Origin: Trichobilharzia szidati
Lineage: Eukaryota; Platyhelminthes; Trematoda; Strigeidida; Schistosomatidae
Assembly: GCA_944472155.2 (NCBI GenBank)
Contig: OX235273.1
Span: forward strand, 4,623,204-4,687,203
DNA length: 64,000 nucleotides
Reading direction: 5' to 3'
In this document: positions 32,894 through 43,005 of the stretch, one piece after another
How positions within the stretch are numbered: position 1 is the first letter of the stretch
Layout of the letters: every line of letters starts with the position of its first letter
Translations under genes and position numbers: made by a program
Notes under the pieces: model-generated
The model's database searches: none
The model's input: the letters and a program-made list of their open reading frames with translations, nothing else
Told to the model about the DNA's origin: nothing

Positions 32894-33796
32894 TTGTGGG
32901 CCGCCTATAGCGTCGAAGGTCCTCAATGAATACCTGAAGTAGAAGGCTAAGCTCAATGAAATAAAGGCTATATTGGACTTCATTAACAATAGCATCGAGT
33001 CAAATCATTATCCTAAAGTTTATTACAAGTATCTACGGTATCTGCGGTAAATGAACTACCAGAAGATCTAAGAGAGTCTTTTATGGAATACATTACTCAA
33101 GTTAGTGAACGAAGAGCACAGAAGAAGCAGATAAAGCTTATGAAAGGACTTGAAACGAAGCCAGAGGCTGGTAAATTTCCAGCAGATTATAAAAATACGT
33201 CCACAATTATAATATTGTTGAATTAAATAAGGTGCAACTTGAAGTACTTTCCCTTGACCTTCGATTTTGTGATAGACAGAAACGAGTTAATCAATTAGAT
33301 AGTGATATTGAATTTAAAAACATATTTAGTCAAACAAGAGATATAGTTCCATCATCCACCTTGGAACTAGAACGCTTCAAATGCAGCGTAGTGGATTGTT
33401 GTTATCAGTACAAAAACCTCAAATGCCAGAGTAAAATTTTTTTGACAAAGGAGCACAGAATGAAAAATATTAACAGTTCGATATTGAACCATCTGGTGCG
33501 AACCGGCCACAAAGCCAGCAAGCATTGAAGAATCCTTCTCTATCATCTACCGGGTGCCTAATAAATTGCCAAAATGATCGAAGCACCGCATGCTCCAAAC
33601 AGCAGAGGGCTATTGCAATTCGCCTCAAACAACCAGTGTTCTGTGTTCGAAACACGCAAGTGCAGCCCCTCCTACTGCTCTGGCCAGCCTTCAATAGAGA
33701 CTATAAATTCATGAATTTGTAATATTATCTTTCCTAATTTTTCTGACATTCAGCCTATTTTAAGTTGAAGCTATTGAACTGCAATCTATCGATATT

Positions 33797-33975
33797 ATTG
33801 ATTCGATGTTACTTAAGCAACAATAATGTTGTTCATAACACTAATTTATTCATTCACTATAATGTGTATATATAACTGTAGAGCCTGATGAAGAAGGTGT
33901 CATCGAAAAGAGTGTTGTTTGTTCAGTATCCATTCTTTTGAAGATTTTAATGGGCATTTTTAATCAGTTAAAATG
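33797..33975 (+). repeat. Direct terminal repeat, right
   Basis: Second copy of the terminal repeat. It ends with the same AATGGGCATTTTTAATCAGT word. Confidence 0.85.
33881..33925 (+). ncRNA. Hammerhead-like motif in right terminal repeat
   Basis: GAGC, an exact CTGATGA (33885-33891) and GAAA (33905-33908), with an arm between them longer than in the left copy. The stem I 3' strand is degraded. Confidence 0.5.
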
Positions 33976-34039
33976 ATAGTTTTGATAACTAAAAATTAAA
34001 AGAAAAGAAGCGAATGTAAAGACAAAAATGAAAGCAAAG

Positions 34040-35440
34040 GAGTCAAACTAAACTGAATCCATGTTAATTATGATGGTTGAACAAGTTCCGGCTCTTTGAG
34101 GTATATGGTGAGGGCTTTTGCAGTACAACGGAGTTGGAAAACACCATCCTTGGCAGACATTCACTTACTTTGTAAATTACTCTGAACGATGAGTCGGTTT
34201 AGACGCTATGACAAGAGTTTGTGGGGTGTCAATTTATGGCATTTCTGGTTGAACCAGTGACATCCATTAGCAGATATTCTCGAGGATGTTCTCTGAAACA
34301 TTTTGAAAGTATGTGCATAGAACGACTAATGCACTCATCTGCGAAGGAGTTTTTCATTTGGATAGTTTAAAAGCACTGGACGGTTAAAGGAAATCCCTCT
34401 GAGAGTTGTTGCAGGGATGGAATTAGTTATTCGGCTCTTTAGGATGTCTACTGTCCTATCCCACTTTAAATCCAGATTCATACACAGTATTTTCCTTGTA
34501 CTTGAAGCGCATTCTTCTCCGTTTGGCTATAGTTTCAATTTATTCTCCGTGAATCCTACTTGGTATTTATTTTGAGCAGGGATATATTTGCCAAATAAGA
34601 GCTTTTCTTCAAATCATTCAATGCTTCAAATTCTTCTGATATGGTAGGCTACCAAAAGATGCCGATCAAATTAAAAATTGTACCTGTCTAAACTTAAGGA
34701 TATAAGTCCTGAAGTCGCTGGAAGAATGCACATCTTTGCTGACATTTATTCTATATATATATATATATGATATGTATTTCATCTTGTCCCATGTATACAA
34801 TACCCTGTCGTTCTACATTGATCCACACCATATAAACACATAAAAGGGACCCTTTCAAAAAGTAACAATATACAAATTAACCAGACACAACGAAATTGTA
34901 TGAATATTTTGATGGGGAAAGTAAGACGGGAAATAGGGTGACATTTTTCTCCTGCAATGAATCGCTGGTTTCCGTATTTTTCTCCTTTGATAGTTTTAAC
35001 AGATGAGGAGCTCACCTACTGTGTTTTGTTTCATCTGAAAGGGAGGAAAAAGGGTGCTTCTGGAGAATCTCAAATCGAAGTTGTATTACACAGCGTTTGG
35101 TTCTCAATACACCAGCGACTGATATCTGTGCTGAAGGAAGTTTTCTTCTCAAAAAACTGATATAACTCGCTCCACGAGTAGTGTTCGTTACAGTTTGAAG
35201 TGGCTAGTCTAGGTACTTCATCTTTGAATCGAGGAATCAGCATCGGTCGTGTAGAAAATATGACTTTTAGTTTATCAGCATTAAATGGTGTTTCAATACA
35301 CTTTATAACTTGCTAGTTATTATTTCACTAGGTGCGTCATTCTTGAATTCCACCTGAATATATAAAGGCTTCTCGTTTACAGACGGGGGATAGTCTTTTT
35401 CTGCTTTCTTTGTCATGTGTCCCTTGATGAACTTTTGTAG
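34040..35440 (-). pseudogene. Decayed Penelope-like element(s): linker and GIY-YIG C-terminus
   Basis: Minus-strand words at 35160-35440 are HMTKKAEKDYPPSVNEKPLY and IQVEFKNDAPSEIITSKL, then FSTRPMLIPRFKDEVPRL, the PLE linker. At 34400-34560 NSIPATTLRGISFNRPVLLN precedes NYPNEKLLRR, a second linker-like block. At 34060-34160 VIYKVSECLPRMVF and ALTIYLKEP-like words mark the C-terminus. Two linker blocks suggest two overlapping copies. No catalytic motif survives. Confidence 0.6.
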
Positions 35441-35935
35441 TTTAAATGGGCATTTTTAGTGCTGATTTGTTCTCTCAACTCCAATATGAATTCATACTAT
35501 GCAGAAGGAGAAGGGCAGCTCTGCAATTAAACTATCCGCCTATTTATCTGACCACTTAATCTATTCATCGGTTAGATGATTCAGTTTCAAGTCTCTGCGA
35601 CATTCACTATACCCTTCCAGTTATTCAGTGTTCAGCACATAACTGTCACCTCTGTCAAGAGTGAAAATCCTCATTAAATGAAATCATCTCCTAAGTACCT
35701 AGATATGTTTGATTTCAGACAGTGAATTATTGAAAAAAATAAAAACAATTTTTGTTTTGTTGAATTAAAAATTGTATTTTCTTGTTTTATTCTAATCGAA
35801 TCGAGATAAACGCCATTGTTTTAACATGTTCAAATAATTTGAGTTTTGAAATGAAAAAAAAGATTTTAATTTCCTGTTATTTTAAAATTACAAAGTTATC
35901 AACAGTTTTCCCATCTGTTCAGTAAGTTTTTTATC
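35441..35935. other. No recognisable gene
   Basis: AT-rich. The PLE terminal word AAATGGGCATTTTTAGTGCT occurs near 35440-35460, so the left edge may be a PLE terminal repeat. Confidence 0.4.
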
Positions 35936-35937
35936 GA

Positions 35938-36170
35938 TTACATTAACGAATGTCTAAAGCTTGTTGGAAAATTGAATAATTGACCATGTAGAATGCGTTG
36001 CAATATATCATATAGGGTACTAGATAGATCTTTCACCCTAGTTCCAGTCCCTACATTGATGTGCTCACGTATTCCCCTAGTGGATTTACCACATTCCTGG
36101 ATGAGTGACTGTTGACTATAGTGTCGATATTTTGAAGTTGTAAGCACAACTCTAGGCTGAAAGGATCTAA
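35938..36170 (-). pseudogene. Possible PLE nuclease fragment
   Basis: The 69-codon minus frame contains CGKSTRGIREHINVG, resembling the (G)xTGRxLxxRIxEH stretch after YIG in PLE nucleases. Nothing else confirms it, so this is a weak call. Confidence 0.3.
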
Positions 36171-36439
36171 TATGTCAGGGGTGAAATGCAGGCTCATCCA
36201 TAGCATTAGCTGGTGCTAACGCCATTTTGAGAATAGTTAAAATTATGAGTCCACAGGCCAGTGGATTCCAATGGATGGTCAGTGGGCTAGCCACATAACC
36301 TGAAAGTCGTAGGTCCAATTACTAGTGTAGTCACATGTGCTCAGTGCTGAAGTCCCGGTGCTTGAAGATTTTGATTTTCAATAATTCTTTAGATGATGTT
36401 CATTCCAAATTGAAATTAATCGAAACCCCGTTTAGCATT

Positions 36440-36640
36440 ATTATTATTCCATTTGGTTTCAGGTGGAGCGTACGTCTTCAACAGCATATCCTTATTTCAT
36501 CCTGTTCTGTGTAGTCTCCTTTATCTGGCTTCATGACAGACCATAAGGTCTGATCTCCGGCTTACATGATCTCCTACATGTCGACTTTAGACTACCTCCC
36601 GACTAGTTACTTTCCATTCGAGTTCAACTAGATTAATGGT
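36440..36640 (-). mobile_element. RTE-A fragment, left part, split by SINE-B
   Basis: Minus-strand RTE-A-like words (GGTTTCAGGTGGAGCGTACG, CTTCAACAGCATATCC, CCATTCGAGTTCAACTAGAT) stop at the SINE-B insertion and resume at 36875. Confidence 0.6.
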
Positions 36641-36874
36641 CTTTTCTTTATTCCTTCACGTTCCCAGTGGAACATAGGGCTTCAAGCTTATGGCTTGAAG
36701 TTTCTGTAGCAGAGTTTATTTTTACGGGATGGGGTTGCTGGCCTTATGTCCAACCTTCCCTATTTACCAGTCTTTTTAGTGGCTTAGCGAGGTAAAGGAG
36801 TGCGTTGGCCGGGATTGAACCCCGGACCATGTGCATAGTCGGTGGGCGTCCTAACCTCAGTGCCACCGACGCAC
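36641..36874 (-). mobile_element. SINE-B copy with 11-bp target-site duplication
   Basis: Flanked by AGATTAATGGT (36630-36640) and AGATTGATGGT (36875-36885), one mismatch. On the minus strand it has the tRNA-like head (GTGCGTCGGTGGCACTGAGG, then GGTCCGGGGTTCAATCCC), the body and the tail GCCCTATGTTCCACTGGGAA, which matches the RTE-A 3' end (GCCCTATGTTCCTCTAGGAA). It is inserted into an older RTE-A piece. Confidence 0.9.
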
Positions 36875-37180
36875 AGATTGATGGTATGAAGTATGTAATT
36901 TCACCCAATGATCTCCTCAGTGTGTGTGCGATCCATCTCTGTTTCCTTCAGAGGAATAGGTTCTTGAATCATACGTTACAAAAATTTATTGTTGCTAATT
37001 CTTTGTAACCAGGCATCTGGTGGACAGTGTGGAGCCATTGAAAGATGCTGTATATGAACGTCTGTATCAGGCTGTGGGAAATGCTTTTAGTGACAGGCTA
37101 AGTCCTTGATCCTTAAAGAAGCACTTACTGACTTAAAATCAGAGTTGACTGAAACTCTCAGAAACCTCAACATTTGAAAA
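36875..37180 (-). mobile_element. RTE-A fragment, right part
   Basis: Continues the element interrupted at 36640. CAATGATCTCCTCAGTGTG and CAGGCATCTGGTGGACAG correspond to the region between the C-terminus and the connection domain. No open frame of note. Confidence 0.5.
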
Positions 37181-37420
37181 TTATTCCATTTTGACATAAA
37201 TTTCCGGTCTGTTTTTCTTTTTCAAGTGTTTTCAATAATACTACTTATTGAATATTAACACACATCTTTTCTGTGTCTGTGTCGCTTAGTAAGTAATTTG
37301 GAATGTGATTTCAGAAGCTGGGATTGATAAAGTCAAAATTGGCATTTCTGCGGTATTCCATTACACTTTTCCAGAGTAATTTATTAGGTGTAAAACACGT
37401 TCAGAATTACATTTCATTAT

Positions 37421-37551
37421 GTCTGCTGCATAGCAGACGTGACTGGATCAACAGCTGTTGCTAAGGAAAGAACATTTCCTTAGTTTGGAGTTAACCCAAA
37501 CTGCAAACTTTTCGGGTTGTTTCAACCCAAGGATTTCATCACAATCCAGTC
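37421..37551. other. Cluster of perfect hairpins inside a closing stem
   Basis: Five short perfect stems lie head to tail: GTCTGCT/AGCAGAC (37421-37438), CAACAG/CTGTTG (37449-37460), CTAAGGAAA/TTTCCTTAG (37461-37483), TTTGG/CCAAA (37484-37500) and GGGTTG/CAACCC (37514-37528). The last four are enclosed by GACTGGAT (37441-37448) and its exact complement ATCCAGTC (37544-37551). No coding frame or known family was recognised. It could be a structured RNA, a fold-back transposon end or a DNA secondary-structure element. Confidence 0.55.
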
Positions 37552-37649
37552 AAATTCCTTCAATAAACTAAAGCGTCTGTTATTTCCCTAGCTGTCTTGA
37601 TGTCAGTTAATGGGTACAGTGTAACATATTATAGTAAATTAAATTATGC

Positions 37650-37920
37650 GCCTTACATGCGCGTTCTTTCCATACGTGTTAGAGAACATTACCCAGAGTG
37701 GCTGCAATCATAAGTGCCATTATTGAACATCTGACCAACACGTCCCACAACATCTCAACTGATCCATTCGAAGTAATTTACAAAGTCAACAGAAACCTAC
37801 CAAAAACAGTATGTTTCTGACTTCTTTGCACTACAGAATTCCTCAAAATATGCCTTGAAAAGCCAGAGCTGTGTGTTCAAAAGAAATTAGTCCAACCTCT
37901 ACAGCTACCATGCACCTAGT
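37650..37920 (+). pseudogene. Penelope-like element C-terminal fragment
   Basis: Plus strand, two frames: AAIISAIIEHLTNTSHNIST, EVIYKVNRNLPKTVCF, then after a stop ICLEKPELCVQKKLVQPLQL and a terminal stop. This aligns with the C-terminal 80 residues of the intact domain at 46511-46981. The 3' UTR continues to about 38500 with a hammerhead-like motif. Confidence 0.75.
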
Positions 37921-38418
37921 TCGGTATGTTCCCTAGCCTCCGTTTTTCTTTTTTTCGTTCTTTATGGATCTTTTATAGGATCTTGTTTTCGTTCACAGTG
38001 TGTGTGATTCTTATTCTCTCTTTCGTCATTCAATTCATTCCATTTCAGTATTCAGTTATACGAACAGTTAATTTAAGTTTGTTTCCATGCTTTTCCTGCT
38101 CAGATAAATAATTCGTTTAAAATAGCTATTTTACGATTATATCTTAATCCTGAGTAATTTTCGTTTCTAAGGCTCCTGTTATTTATATTCGCACCTCCTA
38201 ACTCCCATCTCAAGTTGAGAATTAATAATTTCTTTTTTTTTCCACGCTCATATTTTACTCACTTGTAATTCGTTCTAATCCTGTGTAATTTTGTTTCTAA
38301 GCCTCTCGTAAATCATATCTAGTTGAAAATAATTGTCACCTTTTATTCGTCTTCGTAATTATGTGGAATCATGTAAAACTTGTATGTATGTAAAATTATG
38401 TATTGAAATGCAATTGTA

Positions 38419-38463
38419 CAGCTTTTGAGAATGAAATCGCCGAAAAGACAGATATCTTTGCTG
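38419..38463 (+). ncRNA. Hammerhead-like motif in PLE 3' repeat
   Basis: CAGC/GCTG stem I, GAAA at 38442-38445, stem III AAGA/TCTT and an NUH-type TTT. The CUGAUGA box is degraded (TTTTGAGAATGA). Confidence 0.45.
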
Positions 38464-38504
38464 AACTTAGTATTCTCTTCCTTCTCATGTGAATTATTAT
38501 CATT

Positions 38505-38740
38505 CATCCCTTGCGTCCTGAGTGGAATAAAAAGATTCAACAGAACATTTCTAGTCCACTCAACTCTCCAGCATTACTCCTAATTTACTTAACGACTGCC
38601 CCACAGACTTTCATTTCCTCTTCACATGTTCTCCCTGACAGCATGGGATCCGTGCTCAACTTGTCGTCTTTTACACTCATTCCACTCAAAGGCCAGGTAT
38701 GTGATGCCATTTGAGAATCCTGAGAGAGTATGTCTAGCCT
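38505..38740 (-). mobile_element. RTE-A-like 3' fragment, diverged
   Basis: CCCTTGCGTCCTGAGTGGAA at the left end and TCTTCACATGTTCTCCCTGA inside match RTE-A 3' ends on the minus strand (compare 39061-39200). Confidence 0.5.
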
Positions 38741-39054
38741 TTATCCATTTTCTTCCATTTGTCTAAATAGCTAGAAAAGAGAATTCAACAAATCTCCGTT
38801 TTATCAAGCCAGGAAAGTATGCTCTACGGACAGATTAAAGGGAGAATTTATGTTTCTCAAAAAAGAATGTTGAGAAACGACAGTTACCCTCAGATAGTCA
38901 TTAGTAGGTAAGGAAGATGTGAAGGCTCACATGCCAAATAAATCACAGTGGGGAATCATTTAGCTAGATTATAAAGGTGATATTAGTGCAGGGAGATTTA
39001 ACAGAAGATTTTATGCTTCACTAGCCACACACTTTCCTGTAGCTATTGATTTAT
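38741..39054. other. No recognisable gene
   Basis: AT-rich spacer with no supported feature. Confidence 0.45.
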
Positions 39055-39645
39055 TTATTATTCCCTTGCGTTCTGAGTGGAACATCATAGGACTTCAACA
39101 ACACATCTCCATTTTTTTCTGTTTTCTGCCGTCCTCTTCCGCTTGGTCCACGATTGTCCAGACTTTGTCATCTCTCCCTCACACGACCTCCTCCATGCTA
39201 CCCCAGGACGACCCACTCATCGCCTCCCATTTGGATTCCACTCGAGCAATGGCCTGGCGCATGATGTCATTTGACGGCCTCTTCAATGTATTCCCTATTC
39301 ATCTCCATTTACTCCTACATATTTGCTGAACAATAGGCTCTTGGTTGGTTTGTTCCCATAGTTTCTTGCTGCGTATTCTTTCTGGTCGACCATTTGATCT
39401 TCAATATAGAGCCAGTGAAAGCAGCTGTTAATGAAAGTTTACTACTTGTTGGAAATTCTTCTTGTTACACGCAGTGTAAGTTTCTGACCCGTATAGAATT
39501 AATGGCCGAATTGACATTGGTTTTGAAAATGCGAATCTTGTTCATTACGCTGACTGAGGAAGATCTTCAAACTGGTGGAGGGGTATCTTGCCTTTCCAAT
39601 TCTGACTTTGACATTCATATCCGTTTCACCTATAGCTAAGCTGGT
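39055..39645 (-). pseudogene. RTE-A subfamily C-terminal fragment
   Basis: Starts with the 3' terminal word CCCTTGCGTTCTGAGTGGAA and continues with CTTCAACAACACATCTCC, CACACGACCTCCTCCATGCT and GGATTCCACTCGAGCAATGG, colinear on the minus strand with 27500-27900. The connection domain is recognisable to about 39640. Frames are broken. The 3' end (TTCTGAGTGG) differs from the TTCCTAGAGG of other copies, so it is a second subfamily. Confidence 0.7.
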
Positions 39646-39825
39646 TCCTATTTATTGAACAACATGCTCATTGGTAGAATCTAAAATTGACTGATACCTT
39701 TCTCATGTTAACCGCAACTGCGTACGTGAATCTACACGTATCTGCGGAAGCCGTTACATCAGGAATATAGAAAGAAGGGCACATCTTCGGTTTTCTAAAC
39801 ATTTAGAAAATCGAGACAAATGATT

Positions 39826-39865
39826 CAGCAATGAGACTCTTTTCAACGAATTTATCATCAAGCTG
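39826..39865 (-). ncRNA. Hammerhead-like motif, left arm
   Basis: Mirror of 40637-40676. CAGC/GCTG stem I, TTGATGA in place of CUGAUGA, GAAA, GAG/CTC stem III and an ATT cleavage triplet. Confidence 0.55.
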
Positions 39866-40002
39866 TACAATAGTATATTTATGGTTTTTGAGAAGTTATA
39901 TCCGGTGAGGGGATTGAAACATAGGTGTGAATGCATAAAATAATAATTATAATTATAATATGAAATGCAATTAAAACTAAAATGTTTGTGATTATGGCCT
40001 CC

Positions 40003-40158
40003 GCCTTCAAAGTTATCTACAAGGCAAAGAGTAATTTACCCAAATCCCTAAGTAGCCGACTCATCTGTATTGCTGAAGCTTTTGCTATCGAAGCAGAAAA
40101 GCCAGATCTCTGTGTACAGAAAAAGTTCATTCAACCCCTCCAACTTTCATGGTCTTAA
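40003..40158 (+). pseudogene. PLE protein C-terminal 51 codons
   Basis: Open to its stop. It carries the conserved IYK ... LP ... IAEAFAI ... KPDLCVQKKFIQPL end of PLE proteins, downstream of the GIY-YIG catalytic core. Translation has no start of its own; the rest was lost by 5' truncation. Confidence 0.85.
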
Positions 40159-40636
40159 TCCCTCTATGCTGAAGTATGGTAATCCCCAATCATATTTTAG
40201 CTCAACAAATTTTTCATTTTTTTCATTTTTGTCTATTCAATTTGTATACTCTTCCTTATTACATCAATCGTTACTATTACTGCTCTTACTTTAAATTGTC
40301 CCCGGTATTATTTCACTTGTTCCACTTGTCATTCTAAATCAATTCCTTTTTTACAACATTAAATTCTATGCTATTAAATTTCACACAATATTACGTAACG
40401 TTTTTATTTTTTCGATTTGTCTACTAATCATAGAATTGCACATCCTTTTTCATGTTCTATCCATCCTATGAATTATTCTATATATGACATTAATTTGCTT
40501 TGCCACTTGACATTTAGCTACGATTATAATCACAAACATTTCATTATTATTATTTTTATTATTTTATGCATTCACACCTATGATTCAATTCTCTCACCGG
40601 ATATAACTTCTTAAAAACCATATATATACCATTGTA

Positions 40637-40676
40637 CAGCTTGATGATAAATTCGTTGAAAAGAGTCTCATCGCTG
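40637..40676 (+). ncRNA. Hammerhead-like motif, right arm
   Basis: Stem I CAGC (40637-40640) and GCTG (40673-40676). TTGATGA (one change from CUGAUGA), GAAA at 40658-40661, GAG/CTC stem III and ATC as the NUH triplet. Confidence 0.6.
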
Positions 40677-40719
40677 AATCATTTGTCTCGATTTTCTATG
40701 TGTTACAATGGGAATTTTC

Positions 40720-40965
40720 CATGATCCTAAACATTTATCGATAAACCTACATCTCAAGAGGACAAACGCTTGTAATGTTGCTATTGTCAGATATCTTATC
40801 AATACGGGTCATGAGATGGACTTCAAGATATCATTAAAGTTATCAAGGGACGAAATAGTTGAATTCTCCTCAATTTCGTCGAAGCAATCTCTATCAAAAG
40901 CCTGTAACCAAAATTATGGGTTCAGAAAGAAGCAGTTATCAGTCTTTTCATACTATAGTAAGCGG
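40720..40965 (+). pseudogene. PLE-C C-terminal fragment
   Basis: Frame 40708-41067 contains HLKRTNACNVAIVRYLINTG, HEMDFKISLKLSRDEIVEF and QNYGFRKKQLSV. This is colinear with RLKGTNALSSAIARHLLDTD, HEVDVEKSFKIISKQKRS and KPDLCVQKEI of PLE-C at 16711-17247. Truncated at its left where the inverted-arm PLE ends. Confidence 0.65.
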
Positions 40966-41445
40966 GTGTTTTTATTCTCAAATAAATTTGATGGCGTAAA
41001 CCCTGCCTTTAACTTCTCCTTTCTTTGCTTGACAATTGTTTCTATTATTTGTCACGCAATTTCTTAGTTACTCATCATCTTATCTAACCCCTTAACTTTA
41101 TTAAGTAACTGTTTTGTCATTGTATCCGAGAATTTGTTTTTTTGTCTAAACTTGTACTCCCTGGGTACAAACGATATAAATGTCATTTTCTGAGCACTGT
41201 TCATTAAATCTCCTGCCAAATGACATCTTGTAACATTTGCGAGTATTTTAAAATTGTTCTGTTCTTTAGTCTGTACGCAGCTGATGAGATTCCAAAAAAA
41301 TAAATGATGGCCCCATCTTATTCGTCACAATCTTCTGTTGTTCTTGCTTGATTCAAAAGAGTTATTTTCTTGATTATCGATTTTGCCCGACTAACTATCG
41401 GATTATCAGTATTAATTATTTGAATATATTAAACGGACACACTCT
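40966..41445. other. PLE 3' flank, no gene
   Basis: AT-rich; presumably 3' UTR and terminal repeat of the neighbouring PLE-C piece. No other signal. Confidence 0.4.
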
Positions 41446-42120
41446 TTGATAACGGATGAGGAGGAAAAAGAAGAAATATCAAACATTACTGAAACTCGCA
41501 AGCAAAATAACTACTCAAAGAAGATCAATAAAATCAACACTGACATTAAGTTTGGCCGAGAATGCATTCCGAAAAAATGGAGCTCGACAGTCATCATTCC
41601 ATATAGAGCAGAGACGTCAGATGATATCAGAACAGTGCTCAATCAGCTCGACGTTAGAGTTTTCTTGAAAACATCAGACACACTGCGAAGCAACATTGTC
41701 CATATAAAAGACCAAATTTCTAGACATTCTTCATCTAAGTGTGTCTATAAAGTGAAATGCCTGCTTGGAATGTGATGCAATGTACATTGGATAAACCTCG
41801 CGAGTAAGATATCAAAATCAGAAGAAATGAACACCATGGAGCATCTGTTCAACCAGCGAGAAATCCAGCTAAACTAGAAAAGCTTGTAAAATCATCAGCC
41901 ATAGATCTGTCTACACGCTATAGAATCAGGATACAAAATTGATTTTGGCAATATTGAAATTATACAGAAAAAACATTTCACAAATCACAAAGAACGTGTA
42001 ATATCATCGGGAGCACTTCACATCAAATGGCATCCAAATTGTCTGAATAGGAATGATTGGCCAAGATGGAATTTGACATGGTTACAACATGTCCTTACTC
42101 CATGAAATGATAAAATCACC
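41446..42120 (+). pseudogene. PLE-F thumb/linker and GIY-YIG relic
   Basis: Frame 41446-41775 is open for 109 codons: GRECIPKKWSSTVIIPYRAE, RTVLNQLDVRVFLKTSDTLR, SNIVHIKDQI and SKCVYKVKCLLG. A single-base-level disruption follows. The next frame reads ECDAMYIG-stop-TSR, so the nuclease YIG is visible but followed by a stop. Degenerate C-terminal words run to about 42110. Same family as 16120-16462 plus 17685-17962. Confidence 0.8.
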
Positions 42121-42449
42121 ACGAATGTGATATGCAAGTTCACTGTGTAAACACACACTGCTTTTATAATCTTAAACACTTATAAAAACCAACAATCTAC
42201 ACCTGGGTTTGTTGTGTCTACCAATCGACCAACCTGACAACGCAAAAATGACCTCATACTGAGTTACAATGATTAATTTGTTACATATAAGCTGAGATTT
42301 TGTAAATTCTGGTTTAATAATACTTTGATAAAGCTATCAGCAGCAGCATTAAATAGCAAAATGTCCATAAAAATGGAAGTATCGTTTTGTTTTCTATTCA
42401 TTGGGAAATTTTCTATAGTTTGGTTTGTAAGGATAAGTTATTTTTTACG
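42121..42449. other. No recognisable gene
   Basis: AT-rich spacer. Its right edge (42406-42454) is the left copy of a 48-bp direct repeat described under findings. Confidence 0.45.
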
Positions 42450-42801
42450 AGTTGATCACGGACTGATATCAGTTAGAGAACCGTTGAAAACCAGGGAGTA
42501 CTGGACAGCTGCTGTTTCATCCCAGTTTGGGAATCACTGGCAGTACGCACCCACTGGGATTCGAACCCAGGACCTTCCGGTTACAAAGCAAGCTCATATA
42601 CCATTCAGCCACTGGGACCCGATTCAATGGCTCATGAATTCTAACTTCTACCAATTCGTGATTTAGCGCGACTCCAACCATTATCGTTGGTGGGACATCC
42701 ATCCACACACGTGACTTATAATTGGACCTCACTGGTCACGACTTCTCACTAGAACTCCAGGAAGCTCCATCCTGTAGCAAGTCACTAGCGAGCATCAGAT
42801 T
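42450..42801 (-). mobile_element. SINE-A copy (minus)
   Basis: Minus strand: GATGCTCGCTAGTGACTTGC block, head GTCCCAGTGGCTGAATGG, B-box-like GGTTCGAATCCC (a perfect consensus core) and tail to GGTTTTCAACGGTTCTCTAA and CCGTGATCAACTCGTAAA. It is one of the best-kept tRNA-like heads, but it lacks acceptor-stem pairing and so is not a tRNA gene. Confidence 0.85.
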
Positions 42802-42847
42802 AATTTTCTATAGTTTGGTTTGTAAAGATTAGTTATGTTTTACGAGT

Positions 42848-43005
42848 TGCTGAATGGTATACGAGCTTGCCTTGTAACCGGTAGGTCCTGGGTTCGAATC
42901 CCGGTGGGTGCGTACTACCGATGATTCCAAAACTGGGATGAAACAGCAGCTGTCCAATACTCCCTGCTTTTCAATGGTTCTCTAACTGATATCATCGGGA
43001 AATAC
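42848..43005 (+). mobile_element. Partial SINE-A copy (plus) facing 42450-42801
   Basis: GCTGAATGGTATACGAGCTT, then GGTTCGAATCCCGGTGGGTG and CTCTAACTGATATCAT. It is the reverse complement of the head and tail of the neighbour. Confidence 0.8.

Larger units (their letters stand above)
32720..33975 (+). mobile_element. Compact non-autonomous PLE with direct terminal repeats
   Basis: Two direct repeats (32720-32893 and 33797-33975) bracket an about 900-bp interior. Left interior, in several frames: NELPEDLRESFMEYITQVSE and then NKVQLEVLSLDLRFCDRQKR, LERFKCSVVDCCYQYKN, a PLE N-terminal region. Right interior: NINSSILNHLVRTGHKAS, then LQTAEAIAIRLKQPV-like words and CVRNTQVQPLLLLW, the extreme PLE C-terminus. 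All of RT and the GIY-YIG core is missing, and the join is at about 33470. Each terminal repeat carries a hammerhead-like motif. The element cannot move by itself and would need PLE proteins in trans. Confidence 0.75.
39785..40710 (+). mobile_element. Short PLE bounded by inverted arms
   Basis: The left arm (39785-39995) is the reverse complement of the right arm (about 40526-40707) with only scattered differences. Both include the TCACCGGATATAACTTCT word and a hammerhead-like motif. Between them, 40003-40158 (plus) encodes AFKVIYKAKSNLPKSLSS, RLICIAEAFAIEAEKPDL and CVQKKFIQPLQLSW-stop, the PLE C-terminus only. This is a strongly 5'-truncated PLE with the inverted terminal extension typical of the group. 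Confidence 0.85.

Noticed and set aside
42517..42732. SINE-A and SINE-B heads as tRNA genes
   Set aside because: A-box and B-box segments are good, but the acceptor and anticodon stems do not pair properly and the segments are embedded in 200-400 bp repeats with LINE-type tails. They are tRNA-derived, not tRNA genes.
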